7,340 nucleotides of DNA from Flavobacteriales bacterium. Lineage in GTDB: Bacteria > Bacteroidota > Bacteroidia > Flavobacteriales_F > PHOS-HE28. Within the stretch, counting starts at the first letter, position 1. Every line of letters begins with the position of its first letter. Both the position numbers and the translations under genes were made by a program. Below, in pieces: positions 1 to 6,378 of this stretch. The notes under the pieces are model-generated. The model was not told where the DNA came from. It worked only from the letters and a program-made list of their open reading frames with translations, and made no database searches. The stretch spans positions 1-7,340 of the forward strand of contig JADZGG010000440.1 in NCBI GenBank assembly GCA_020854015.1. Reading direction: 5' to 3'.

Positions 1-245
1 GCGCCGTGATGGACAAGCTGCTGGAGAGCGGCAAGTTCGGGGTGGAGGAGGACAGCAGCATCGCGGCCAAGTACCTGTACATGGCGGCCAAGGAGAACTA
101 CCTGAGCATCCTGAAGGCCGCGCCACGACGGAAGCGCTTGGAGCAGCTGCGGCTGTTCGATGATGTGAAGTTCTGCCTGACACCCGACCAGAGCCGCGTG
201 ATCCCCGAGCTGAAGGACGGTGTATTGGTCCGGATGGAGAACTGA
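1..245 (+). CDS. comB: 2-phosphosulfolactate phosphatase (ComB-like), 3' end
   Basis: This is the C-terminal part of a protein whose 5' end lies before the window; the reading frame is open from base 3 and stops at TGA 243-245. About 80 residues are visible. The tail resembles ComB proteins of Bacteroidetes: an alanine-rich helix (AAKYLYMAAKENY), then a basic RRKRL turn, then DDVKFCLTPDQ followed by VIPEL and a final LVRME. ComB hydrolyses (R)-2-phospho-3-sulfolactate to 3-sulfolactate and phosphate, using magnesium, in the cytoplasm. The step is known from coenzyme M biosynthesis in methanogens, but homologues are widespread in bacteria where its role is less clear. The active-site portion is outside the window, so catalytic residues cannot be checked. 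The next gene on the same strand starts 46 bases downstream and has no obvious functional link. Assignment rests on recognition of the C-terminal motif only. Confidence 0.72.
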   Translation, partial: AVMDKLLESGKFGVEEDSSIAAKYLYMAAKENYLSILKAAPRRKRLEQLRLFDDVKFCLTPDQSRVIPELKDGVLVRMEN

Positions 246-260
246 GTTCGAGGATCACCG

Positions 261-285
261 CAACGACGCTACGAACGCTACGTTG
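261..285. repeat. Short direct repeat nested in an inverted repeat
   Basis: The octamer ACGCTACG occurs at 266-273 and again at 275-282, a 9-base period. The pair is flanked by the inverted repeat CAACG (261-265) and CGTTG (281-285), the latter sharing two bases with the second octamer. It lies in the 46-base gap between the ComB-like stop and the ATG at 292, so it could be an operator or leader element. It is short enough to be coincidence. Confidence 0.35.
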
Positions 286-291
286 GCCCCC

Positions 292-1341
292 ATGGCAAGC
301 TCCGTTACCGAGGGAACCGTTCGACCATCACGCCGGTCCTGGCGGTGGAAGTTCCTGTTCGTGCTGCTGGGCTTGGCTTTGCTCTGGCCTACTGCAACGA
401 CCGAGGATGCTGGGGCTTGGGGATTCTACGGCCACAAGCGCATCAACCGGATGGCCTGCTACACGCTACCGCCCGAGATGTTCGGCTTCTTCAAGCGCCA
501 CATCGATTACATCAGCGATCATGCGGTGGATCCCGACCGCCGCCGCTATGCGGATCCTGCCGAAGCTCCACGCCATTACATCGACATCGACCACTATGCC
601 ATTGGTGGTGTGGATCCCTTCAGCGTGGTGCCGCGCCCCTGGACCACGGCGGTCGAGAAATACACGGAGGACACGCTCCAAGCCTACGGCATTGTGCCCT
701 GGCACTTGCAGATCATGCTGATGCGGCTCACCAAGGCCTTCCAGCGTGGAGACGTGGACCGGATACTCTACTACGCCAGCGACCTGGGGCACTATGTCGG
801 TGACGCGCATGTGCCCTTGCACACCACGGAGAACTACAATGGGCAGCTTACCAACCAGCATGGCATCCACGCCTTCTGGGAAAGTCGCATTCCCGAGCTG
901 TCCGGCGAGAACTACGACCACCTGATGGGCAGGGCGAAGTACCTCGATGACCCCTTGGATGCGGCTTGGACGGCGGTGCAGGAAAGCAATGCCCGTGTCG
1001 ATTCGGTCTTCTCTTTGGAGCGCCGGGTGAATGAACAGTTCCCGGATGACCGCAAATTCGTGTTCGAGGACCGTGGCCGTGGCGCCATGCGTTTCTACAG
1101 CCGCGAATTCACCAAGGCCTACGAGGATGCCATGGGTGGCATGGTGGAGCGTCGCATGAACGCCGCCATCATCAGCCTGGGCAGTTGGTGGTACACAGCG
1201 TGGGTGAACGCCGGTCAGCCGGATTTGGAGCACTTCGAGCAGCAGGAGGTGAGCGACAGCTTGAAGAATGTACTAGCTGCGGAAGAGGAACAGTTGAAGA
1301 TGGCCACCAAGGCACTGGGCCGGCCGGAACCCAACGAGTGA
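292..1341 (+). CDS. Secreted zinc-dependent phospholipase C / S1-P1 nuclease superfamily protein
   Basis: A 349-residue exported enzyme of the trinuclear-zinc phosphodiesterase superfamily (bacterial phospholipase C, S1/P1 nucleases). The N-terminus has a basic stretch (RRSWRWK, 14-20), a hydrophobic core (21-32) and an AGA site just before W43, giving a mature N-terminal Trp as needed for zinc binding in this superfamily. Likely ligands are W43, H48 (GFYGHKR), D80, H95 (RHYID), H167 and D171 (LGHYVGDAH), H177 (PLH), H193 and E197 (GIHAFWES). The W-to-H, D-to-H, H-to-D and D-to-H spacings (5, 15, 4, 6) match those of nuclease P1, while the final Glu is as in phospholipase C. The substrate, lipid or nucleic acid, cannot be decided. 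The ATG at 292 was chosen over GTG 220, which overlaps the upstream gene and would bury the signal peptide. No Shine-Dalgarno is seen. It ends 5 bases before a convergent gene. Confidence 0.85.
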   Translation: MASSVTEGTVRPSRRSWRWKFLFVLLGLALLWPTATTEDAGAWGFYGHKRINRMACYTLPPEMFGFFKRHIDYISDHAVDPDRRRYADPAEAPRHYIDIDHYAIGGVDPFSVVPRPWTTAVEKYTEDTLQAYGIVPWHLQIMLMRLTKAFQRGDVDRILYYASDLGHYVGDAHVPLHTTENYNGQLTNQHGIHAFWESRIPELSGENYDHLMGRAKYLDDPLDAAWTAVQESNARVDSVFSLERRVNEQFPDDRKFVFEDRGRGAMRFYSREFTKAYEDAMGGMVERRMNAAIISLGSWWYTAWVNAGQPDLEHFEQQEVSDSLKNVLAAEEEQLKMATKALGRPEPNE

Positions 1342-1361
1342 AGCCGCTAGCGCAAGCGGCT
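1342..1361. terminator. Small hairpin between convergent genes
   Basis: A perfect 7-base stem, AGCCGCT (1342-1348) with AGCGGCT (1355-1361), encloses a 6-base loop. It begins directly after the stop of the phospholipase-like gene and contains the stop codon of the opposing dehydrogenase gene (1347-1349). The position suits a bidirectional terminator, but there is no T-tract on either side, so it is at best a weak intrinsic terminator. Confidence 0.4.
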
Positions 1362-2042
1362 CATTCCACCATCAACACCGATCACTTGTCCAGTGATCCA
1401 GCCTGCTTCGGGTCCAAGTAGGAATACCGCGAGTGAAGCCATGTCCTCAACGGAGCCGACGCGCTTGAGCGGGTGTCGTTCCGCGGCTGCCTTCGCGCGT
1501 TCCGGGGAACCGAGCAGCTTTTCCGCCAAGGTGGTGTCGGTCAGGCTCGGGGCGATGCAGTTCACCCGGATGGAAGGTGCGAGTTCGGCCGCGAGTGCCC
1601 GTGTGAGGCCTTCCACCGCACCCTTGGCCGCGCTAACAGAACTATGAAAGGCCATGCCTTGGCCCACGGCCACGGTGCTGAAGAACAGCATGGATGAGCC
1701 CGGAACCCGTTTTAACCTGTCCGTGCAAGCTTGTGCAGCACGGAAAGCACCGACAACGTTCAGTTCCAACGCAGCGCGAAGGTCTTCCGGCTTGATGCTT
1801 CGCAACGGTCGCAGGTCGATGCTGCCAGGGCAATACGCCATACCGGAAAGTTCGTTCGGAAGTTGGTCCAACGGCAAGCCTTCACCGACCACATCGGTCG
1901 CCAGGAACAGCGCGCCTTCCGGCAGTTCTTGCGCTGTCCGGGAAGCCACGATGACCGAACGGCCTTGATCCAGCAAGCGCTGTGCAATGCCGCGACCGAT
2001 GCCTTTTCTTCCGCCGATGATGAGGTAGGGTGCGCTTTCCAT
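1347..2042 (-). CDS. SDR family oxidoreductase lacking the catalytic tyrosine
   Basis: A 231-residue classical-length short-chain dehydrogenase/reductase with a Rossmann fold, expected to bind NAD(P)(H) in the cytoplasm. Numbered from the ATG at 2040-2042, the cofactor loop GGRKGIG is at 10-16, the NVVGAF helix at 95-100, the serine-region strand LFFSTVAVG at 119-127, and the C-terminal DGG follows GWITGQVIGV near 214-226. The usual YxxxK active site reads VSAAK (136-140): the lysine is kept but the tyrosine is valine, encoded by GTT. The NNAG motif is also altered, to CPGS near 71-74. Similar tyrosine-less members ending the motif with AAAKGAVEGLTR exist in Bacteroidetes to my recollection, so this may be a subfamily trait rather than decay. 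A GTG two codons upstream is an alternative start. The substrate is unknown. It is convergent with the preceding gene and divergent from the next, so probably a single-gene unit. Confidence 0.88.
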   Translation of the reverse strand: MESAPYLIIGGRKGIGRGIAQRLLDQGRSVIVASRTAQELPEGALFLATDVVGEGLPLDQLPNELSGMAYCPGSIDLRPLRSIKPEDLRAALELNVVGAFRAAQACTDRLKRVPGSSMLFFSTVAVGQGMAFHSSVSAAKGAVEGLTRALAAELAPSIRVNCIAPSLTDTTLAEKLLGSPERAKAAAERHPLKRVGSVEDMASLAVFLLGPEAGWITGQVIGVDGGMSRLR

Positions 2043-2224
2043 GACCACCAGAACACGGGAGCGGACCAGGAGGTTCGCTGTAGAGATCCGGCCACGCGCA
2101 TCGAAAGCGCCCTTGGTTCCCTAGTACTTACAGCGGAAGCGGCCAGGTCGACGTGAGTTCCGCGCACCGATCATGTGACTTGGGCCTTAGCTTTCTGTCC
2201 AAACCCGCAAATCACCTCAACGCC

Positions 2225-2665
2225 ATGCTCGACCAACTTCTCGAAACCCTCAAAGGCCAGGTAGGACCTGAGCTCATTAGCAAGATCGGCCTTAACCAGG
2301 ACCAAGCCAATGGCTCGATCAATGCAGCAGCTTCCAGCGTGAAGGAAGTGATCGGCGGTGGCGATGGCTTCGGCATGGACGACGTGCTGAACCTGTTCAG
2401 CAGCGCCACGAACAGTGCTGGCGCGAACGGTATCCTCAGCAACATCGGCAACGTTCTTCAGGGCAAGCTCACCGGAGAAGTGGGCCTCAACGCTTCCCAA
2501 GCTGGCAGCGCATCGGACATGATCCTGCCTGCGATCACCAGTTTGCTCAGCGACAAGGTGGGCGGTAACGCTGGAAACCTCCAGAGCCTCATCGGCAGCT
2601 TCACCGGAAATGGCGGTGGCATGGCCGACATGGCGAAAGGCATGCTCGGCAAGCTCTTCAGCTAG
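2225..2665 (+). CDS. Internally duplicated Gly/Ser/Asn-rich protein of unknown function (DUF937-like?)
   Basis: A 146-residue protein I cannot assign to a characterised family. It has no signal peptide, no cysteine and no strong membrane segment. It consists of two related halves of about 65 residues. Each contains an amphipathic helix, then GLNxxQA (GLNQDQA at 22-28, GLNASQA at 87-93), then a Ser/Ala-rich helix, then a Gly-rich turn (GGGDGFG, GGNAGN) and a short hydrophobic helix (DDVLNLF, LQSLIGSF). The tail is Gly/Met-rich with MADMAKGMLGKLF. The GLxxxQA pattern in repeated helices recalls DUF937/YidB-type proteins, but this is resemblance only. The ATG at 2225 was chosen because the homology-like repeat begins there; a GTG at 2153 would add 24 residues of unconvincing sequence. 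It lies 65 bases upstream of the dodecin gene on the same strand and may be co-transcribed with it. Confidence 0.75.
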   Translation: MLDQLLETLKGQVGPELISKIGLNQDQANGSINAAASSVKEVIGGGDGFGMDDVLNLFSSATNSAGANGILSNIGNVLQGKLTGEVGLNASQAGSASDMILPAITSLLSDKVGGNAGNLQSLIGSFTGNGGGMADMAKGMLGKLFS

Positions 2666-2730
2666 TCGTTCCTTTGATCGCTTACAGTTCGCACCATACA
2701 CCATCCACTTCGTAGACAACCTCGCGCACC

Positions 2731-2934
2731 ATGCCCATCCTGAAAGTGATTGAGATCCTCGCCAGCGGCAAGAACAGCTGGGAAGAGGCCACCGCCAATG
2801 CGGTGAAAGAAGCCAGCAAGACCGTCCGTGGCATCCGTTCCGTTTACGTGCAAGAACAGAGCGCTGTGGTGGAGAAAGGCAAGATCACGGAGTACCGTGT
2901 GAACGTCAAGATCACCTTCGCCATCGAGAAGTGA
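2731..2934 (+). CDS. Dodecin family protein
   Basis: A 67-residue dodecin, a small cytoplasmic protein of the beta-alpha-beta-beta type that assembles into hollow dodecamers which store or sequester flavins (or, in some members, coenzyme A). The whole family pattern is present: strand LKVIEILA (4-11), helix SWEEATANAVKEASKTV (16-32), strand IRSVYVQEQSAVV (35-47), and the last strand EYRVNVKITFAIE (54-66). The length is typical. The flavin-stacking Trp of the WxEV motif in halobacterial and Thermus dodecins appears to be replaced, with Ser37 at the aligned place and Tyr39 two residues on. The start is the only ATG giving the normal N-terminus, and no Shine-Dalgarno is seen. A terminator-like hairpin follows the stop by 19 bases, so the gene probably ends its transcription unit. 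Confidence 0.93.
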   Translation: MPILKVIEILASGKNSWEEATANAVKEASKTVRGIRSVYVQEQSAVVEKGKITEYRVNVKITFAIEK

Positions 2935-2953
2935 TCGTGCACTGAACTTGGTC

Positions 2954-2979
2954 GCGAGGGGTCCGTTGTGGCCCCTCGC
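2954..2979 (+). terminator. Rho-independent terminator after the dodecin gene
   Basis: GCGAGGGG (2954-2961) pairs perfectly with CCCCTCGC (2972-2979) around a 10-base loop whose edges can add a G.T and a C-G pair. The sequence after it is T-rich but interrupted (TTCGTTTACTTTG). It sits 19 bases after the dodecin stop and 21 bases before the next start, in the place expected for a terminator separating the two units. Confidence 0.62.
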
Positions 2980-2992
2980 TTCGTTTACTTTG
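2966..2992 (+). promoter_or_regulatory. Possible Bacteroidetes-type promoter for the DUF853 gene
   Basis: TTACTTTG (2985-2992) matches the Bacteroidetes -7 consensus TAnnTTTG at all but one fixed position, with TTG at 2966-2968, 16 bases upstream, as a -33 element. The spacing is slightly short. Transcription would start only a few bases before the ATG at 3001, giving an almost leaderless message. The -33 element would lie in the loop of the upstream terminator hairpin. Confidence 0.33.
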
Positions 2993-3000
2993 AGGCCATC

Positions 3001-4533
3001 ATGAAGACGCAGGAAGAGTTCATCCAGGTGATGCAGAACGGCAATGCCGTGCAGGGCGGGTACATCGTGCTCGGATCCCCTTTGTTCAACGGAGACTGTC
3101 CTGCAGGACTGCAGGTCCGGGTGCCCTTGCGCACGATGAACCGGCATGGTCTGATCGCAGGTGCCACCGGTACCGGCAAGACCAAGAGCCTGCAAACGCT
3201 GGCCGAACAGCTGAGCCTGCATGGCGTGCCTTCGTTGCTGATGGACATCAAGGGCGACCTGAGCGGGATCGCTGCACCAGGTGTGGCGAACGACAAGATC
3301 ACCGCGCGGCATCAGAGGCTCGGGCTGCCGTTCGAACCGGCTCAACTTCCGGTGGAACTGCTCAGCCTCAGCAACGAGAAAGGCGCTCGCCTGCGGGCCA
3401 CCGTCAGCGAGTTCGGTCCCGTGCTGCTCGGTCGCATCCTGGAGCTGAACGACACCCAGCAAAGCGTGCTGGCGTTGGTCTTCAAGTATTGTGACGACAA
3501 CGCGTTGCCCTTGCTGGACCTGAAGGACCTACGGCGCGTGCTGCAGTTCACCACGCAAGAAGGGAAAGCGGCGATCCAGAAGGAGTACGGCGCCGTGAGC
3601 CCAGCCACGGTGAACACCATCATGCGCAAGCTCATCGAGATCGAGCAGCAAGGTGCGGACACCTTCTTCGGCGAACGCAGCTTCGATGTGAACGACCTGT
3701 TGCAGGTGCGTGATGGCAAGGGCGTGGTCCACATTGTGCGCCTTACGGACATACAGGATAAGCCGAGGCTGTTCAGCACCTTCATGTTGTGCTTGTTGGC
3801 AGAGATCTACGCCACGTTCACGGAGGTCGGCGATGCCGAGAAACCCAAACTGGTGCTCTTCATCGACGAGGCGCACCTGATCTTCAATACGGCCACCAAG
3901 CCGTTGCTGGAGCAGATCGAGACCATCATCAAGCTGATCCGCTCGAAAGGGGTGGGGGTCTACTTCTGCACGCAGGACCCGAGCGATGTGCCGGAAGGCG
4001 TGCTGGGGCAGTTGGGGCTGAAGGTGCAGCACGCGTTGCGCGCCTTCACGGCCAAGGACCGCACCACCATCAAGCGCACAGCCGAGAACTACCCGCTCAC
4101 CGACTTCTACAACACCGAGGAACTGCTCACCTCGCTGGGCATCGGTGAAGCCATCGTGAGCGCGCTGAGCGAGAAGGGTACGCCCACACCGCTGGCCCAC
4201 ACGTTGATGCGCGCGCCGGCCACGCGCATGGATGTGCTATCCCCCTTGGAGCTTGACGGCCTGGTAGGACGCAGTGATCTGGTGCGCAAGTACAATGAGG
4301 AGCTCGATCGCGACAGTGCCTTCGAGATCCTCGAGAAACGCCTGAAAGGAGAGAAGGAGAAGGATGAGTCCGCCCCGAAAGCGAAGGAGCGTGCCAAGCC
4401 CGAGCCCAAGGAGACCAGTGTGATCGAGGACATCAGCAGGAACACCATGGTCCGCCAGGTCGGCAACACCGTGATGCGCGAACTGACCCGCGGATTGCTG
4501 GGCGTTTTCGGCATCAAGACCCGGCGTCGATGA
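3001..4533 (+). CDS. DUF853 / HerA-like P-loop ATPase (YjgR-type)
   Basis: A 510-residue cytoplasmic ATPase of the HerA/FtsK clade with the DUF853 architecture (Escherichia coli YjgR is the best-known relative); the cellular role of the family is unproven. The N-terminal region VPLRTMNRHGLIAG (41-54) leads into the Walker A motif GATGTGKT (54-61), followed by LLMDIKGDLSGI (79-90). Walker B is KLVLFIDEAH (283-292). The sensor region with FCTQDPSDVP runs from 322 to 331 and HALRAFTAKDR from 344 to 354, holding the likely arginine finger. A charged Lys/Glu linker (447-475) precedes a conserved basic tail (481-510). The length is normal and no residue seems missing. The ATG at 3001 gives the family's usual MKTQEEF-type start; GAGG at 2992-2995 is a weak Shine-Dalgarno. 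A GTG at 2968 would start inside the terminator loop. The stop overlaps the next gene's start as ATGA, so the two are translationally coupled. Confidence 0.92.
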   Translation: MKTQEEFIQVMQNGNAVQGGYIVLGSPLFNGDCPAGLQVRVPLRTMNRHGLIAGATGTGKTKSLQTLAEQLSLHGVPSLLMDIKGDLSGIAAPGVANDKITARHQRLGLPFEPAQLPVELLSLSNEKGARLRATVSEFGPVLLGRILELNDTQQSVLALVFKYCDDNALPLLDLKDLRRVLQFTTQEGKAAIQKEYGAVSPATVNTIMRKLIEIEQQGADTFFGERSFDVNDLLQVRDGKGVVHIVRLTDIQDKPRLFSTFMLCLLAEIYATFTEVGDAEKPKLVLFIDEAHLIFNTATKPLLEQIETIIKLIRSKGVGVYFCTQDPSDVPEGVLGQLGLKVQHALRAFTAKDRTTIKRTAENYPLTDFYNTEELLTSLGIGEAIVSALSEKGTPTPLAHTLMRAPATRMDVLSPLELDGLVGRSDLVRKYNEELDRDSAFEILEKRLKGEKEKDESAPKAKERAKPEPKETSVIEDISRNTMVRQVGNTVMRELTRGLLGVFGIKTRRR

Positions 4534-5567
4534 GTCCCTTGGACATGAAGCTCTCCTTGATCCTGGCCACGGTGGCTTTGCTCTTGAGCTGCGGCTCGGC
4601 CGTCGCTCCGGAGGCGGACATTCCCGTTCAGCCCCCAGCGCTGACCAACACAGCGTTGCAGCCGCTCCCTTCAGGAGCCAACGTTGTGTTCTACAACGTG
4701 GAGAACCTCTATGACACGAAGGACGACCCTACACGGGACGACAACGACTTCCTGCCCGACGGCCCCATGCACTGGACGGAGGAGCGGTTGCTTACGAAGT
4801 ATAGGAACCTAGGCAAGGCCATTGTGCTCTGCGGCGATAAGCTGCCCGCCATGATCGGCCTTGCTGAAGTGGAGAACGCCACTGTGGTCGAAGGCTTGGC
4901 CCGTAGCGAAGCCTTGAGCGCTGCCAAGTACGTGGTGGTCCATCACGAAAGCCCCGACGAACGCGGCATTGATGTGGCCTTGCTCGTCGACCCGCACCAC
5001 TTCAATGTGCTCAGCTCCGAGGCGTTGAAGGTCCCCTTGAAGAACGACCTGACGCGCGACATCCTTCATGCTGTACTGGCCGGAGCTGCGGATACATTCC
5101 ATGTGTTCGTGAACCATTGGCCCAGCCGACGTGAAGGGCAGGAGAAGAGCGAACCGAAGCGCATGGCAGCTGCCAACACCTTGGCCCAGGCGATCGCCCG
5201 GGTCCGTACGGGTCTTCATGTGCACGTGCTGGTGATGGGCGACTTCAACGACACCCCGACGGACAAGAGCATCCAACAAGGGCTGTCGGCCGGCTGCGAC
5301 CGCAAGGCGCCTCTGGTGGACCTGATGTGCGTGGACCAACCCGAAGGCTTCGGCAGTCACCAGTTCGACGGCCACTGGGACTACCTCGATCAGTTCCTTG
5401 TGAGCCAGGACATGATGCCGCTTGTGGCATCGGCGGAAGCGCTCTGGAACAAGCGCCTGTTGTTCAAGCACCCCAAGTACGGGCTCTCACCGAACAAGAC
5501 CTACAGCGGCCAGAACTACAAGGGCGGCTACAGCGACCACCTGCCGGTGGTGCTACGATTGAAGTAG
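4530..5567 (+). CDS. Lipoprotein of the endonuclease/exonuclease/phosphatase family
   Basis: A 345-residue protein with the DNase I-like phosphohydrolase fold, probably metal-dependent (magnesium) and anchored to a membrane. The N-terminus has a hydrophobic stretch (7-20) ending in the lipobox LLSC, so C21 should be lipidated. The catalytic motifs appear in order: NVEN (56-59), GLAEVEN (110-116), DERGID (143-148), NHWPSR (195-200), GDFND (237-241) and YSDH (334-337), giving the full set of metal and catalytic residues. Substrate cannot be told: nucleic acid, sugar phosphate or phospholipid headgroups all occur in this fold. The start overlaps the ATPase stop by 4 bases (ATGA); an ATG at 4545, giving MKLSLIL, is an equally good start and a more typical signal peptide. 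The gene converges on the zinc peptidase, with 68 bases between and no convincing terminator. Confidence 0.9.
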   Translation: MSPLDMKLSLILATVALLLSCGSAVAPEADIPVQPPALTNTALQPLPSGANVVFYNVENLYDTKDDPTRDDNDFLPDGPMHWTEERLLTKYRNLGKAIVLCGDKLPAMIGLAEVENATVVEGLARSEALSAAKYVVVHHESPDERGIDVALLVDPHHFNVLSSEALKVPLKNDLTRDILHAVLAGAADTFHVFVNHWPSRREGQEKSEPKRMAAANTLAQAIARVRTGLHVHVLVMGDFNDTPTDKSIQQGLSAGCDRKAPLVDLMCVDQPEGFGSHQFDGHWDYLDQFLVSQDMMPLVASAEALWNKRLLFKHPKYGLSPNKTYSGQNYKGGYSDHLPVVLRLK

Positions 5568-5635
5568 AGCAGCATCCTCGCTGCCCCTGTAGGGAACTTC
5601 TGTGCCCGACGAATTGGTCCGCCGCACCATGACCG

Positions 5636-6316
5636 CTAGTTCCGGCGATTCATGAAGATCGATACGTAGTAGAGCAAGGTGGCCAGGGATCCGATGGCGG
5701 CAACGACGTAGGTGCGTGCGGCCCACTTCAAGGCATCAGCGCTCATGTCGTACTCGCTGGGTGTCACAATGCCTTTCAGCTTGATCCACGCCAGGGCCCG
5801 GTTGCTGGCGTCATACTCCACCGGCAGGGTGATGAAAGCGAACAGCGTAGTGACCGCGAACATGAGAATGCCAATGAGCAACAATTGCGGGAAGGTGTTG
5901 ATCATCAGGATGCCGCCCAGGATCACCCACTGCATGAAGCTGCTGGAGATCTGCACCACAGGCACCAGCTTGCTGCGCATGTTCAGCCACTGGTAAGCCG
6001 TGGCATGCTGAACGGCATGCCCGCATTCGTGAGCGGCCACGGCTGCTGCTGCTGCGTTGCGGGCATGGTACACCGGCTCGCTCAGGTTCACGGTCCGAGT
6101 GGCTGGGTTGTAGTGATCGGTCAACTGACCGGCGACACTAACCACTTTCACATTGGAGATGCCATGGTCGCGAAGCATGCGTTCCGCGATCTCCGCACCG
6201 CTCATGCCGTTGGCAAGGGGTGTAGCTGAGTATTTCTGAAAGCGGCTCTTCAGTTGCTGGCTTACCAGCATGCTGACGAGCATCGCAATGATGCCAATGA
6301 TCCAAGCTCCGGCCAT
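5636..6316 (-). CDS. Membrane-bound neutral zinc metallopeptidase (YugP-like)
   Basis: A 226-residue integral membrane peptidase of the neutral zinc metallopeptidase type (Bacillus YugP-like). A first membrane segment (about 4-19) is followed by a soluble stretch with GMSGAEIAERMLRDHGI (37-53), VAGQLTDHYNP (61-71) and VNLSEPVYH (76-84), all typical of the family. The active site HECGH is at 96-100, with H96 and H100 as zinc ligands and E97 as the base; E167 in PVEYDASNRA is the likely third ligand. Two membrane segments lie at about 118-140 and 145-165, and a last one at about 201-221, before a short basic tail (NRRN). The length is normal. Its natural substrates are not established. The gene lies downstream of the lipoprotein gene on the same strand, but a strong terminator separates them, so it probably has its own promoter. 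Confidence 0.92.
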   Translation of the reverse strand: MAGAWIIGIIAMLVSMLVSQQLKSRFQKYSATPLANGMSGAEIAERMLRDHGISNVKVVSVAGQLTDHYNPATRTVNLSEPVYHARNAAAAAVAAHECGHAVQHATAYQWLNMRSKLVPVVQISSSFMQWVILGGILMINTFPQLLLIGILMFAVTTLFAFITLPVEYDASNRALAWIKLKGIVTPSEYDMSADALKWAARTYVVAAIGSLATLLYYVSIFMNRRN

Positions 6317-6378
6317 ATTGAATAAGGATTGGTACGCCGGTCGAGCAGCAAATCCAGGTCCAACACCGCTCAGGCACG

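Noticed and set aside
466..1233. Long open frame on the minus strand opposite the phospholipase/nuclease-like gene
   Set aside because: Its translation is Val/His-rich with no recognisable motif, and it lies fully opposite a gene with intact catalytic motifs. High G+C makes such antisense open frames common.
2188..2195. TAGCTTTC as a -7 element for the 146-residue protein gene
   Set aside because: It lacks the final G of TAnnTTTG and has no TTG at a suitable distance upstream.
2043..2224. The 182-base divergent gap as a home for a small gene or RNA
   Set aside because: No convincing promoter, hairpin or open frame was found; the frame that runs into the downstream gene from GTG 2153 gives unconvincing sequence.
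2662..3462. Long open frame on the minus strand across the dodecin and the start of the ATPase gene
   Set aside because: It covers two well-supported genes and the terminator between them, and its translation is rich in His and Gln with no family likeness.
3529..4200. Long open frame on the minus strand inside the ATPase gene
   Set aside because: It is a frame shadow of the DUF853 gene, with no motif of its own.
3001..5567. A defence system built from the HerA-like ATPase and a nuclease
   Set aside because: DUF853 is a housekeeping-like family, the partner carries a lipoprotein signal, and no other defence or mobile-element genes are visible nearby.
5569..5584. Hairpin GCAGC/GCTGC after the endonuclease/exonuclease/phosphatase lipoprotein gene
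   Set aside because: Only 5 base pairs with no T-tract, so a terminator role is not supported.
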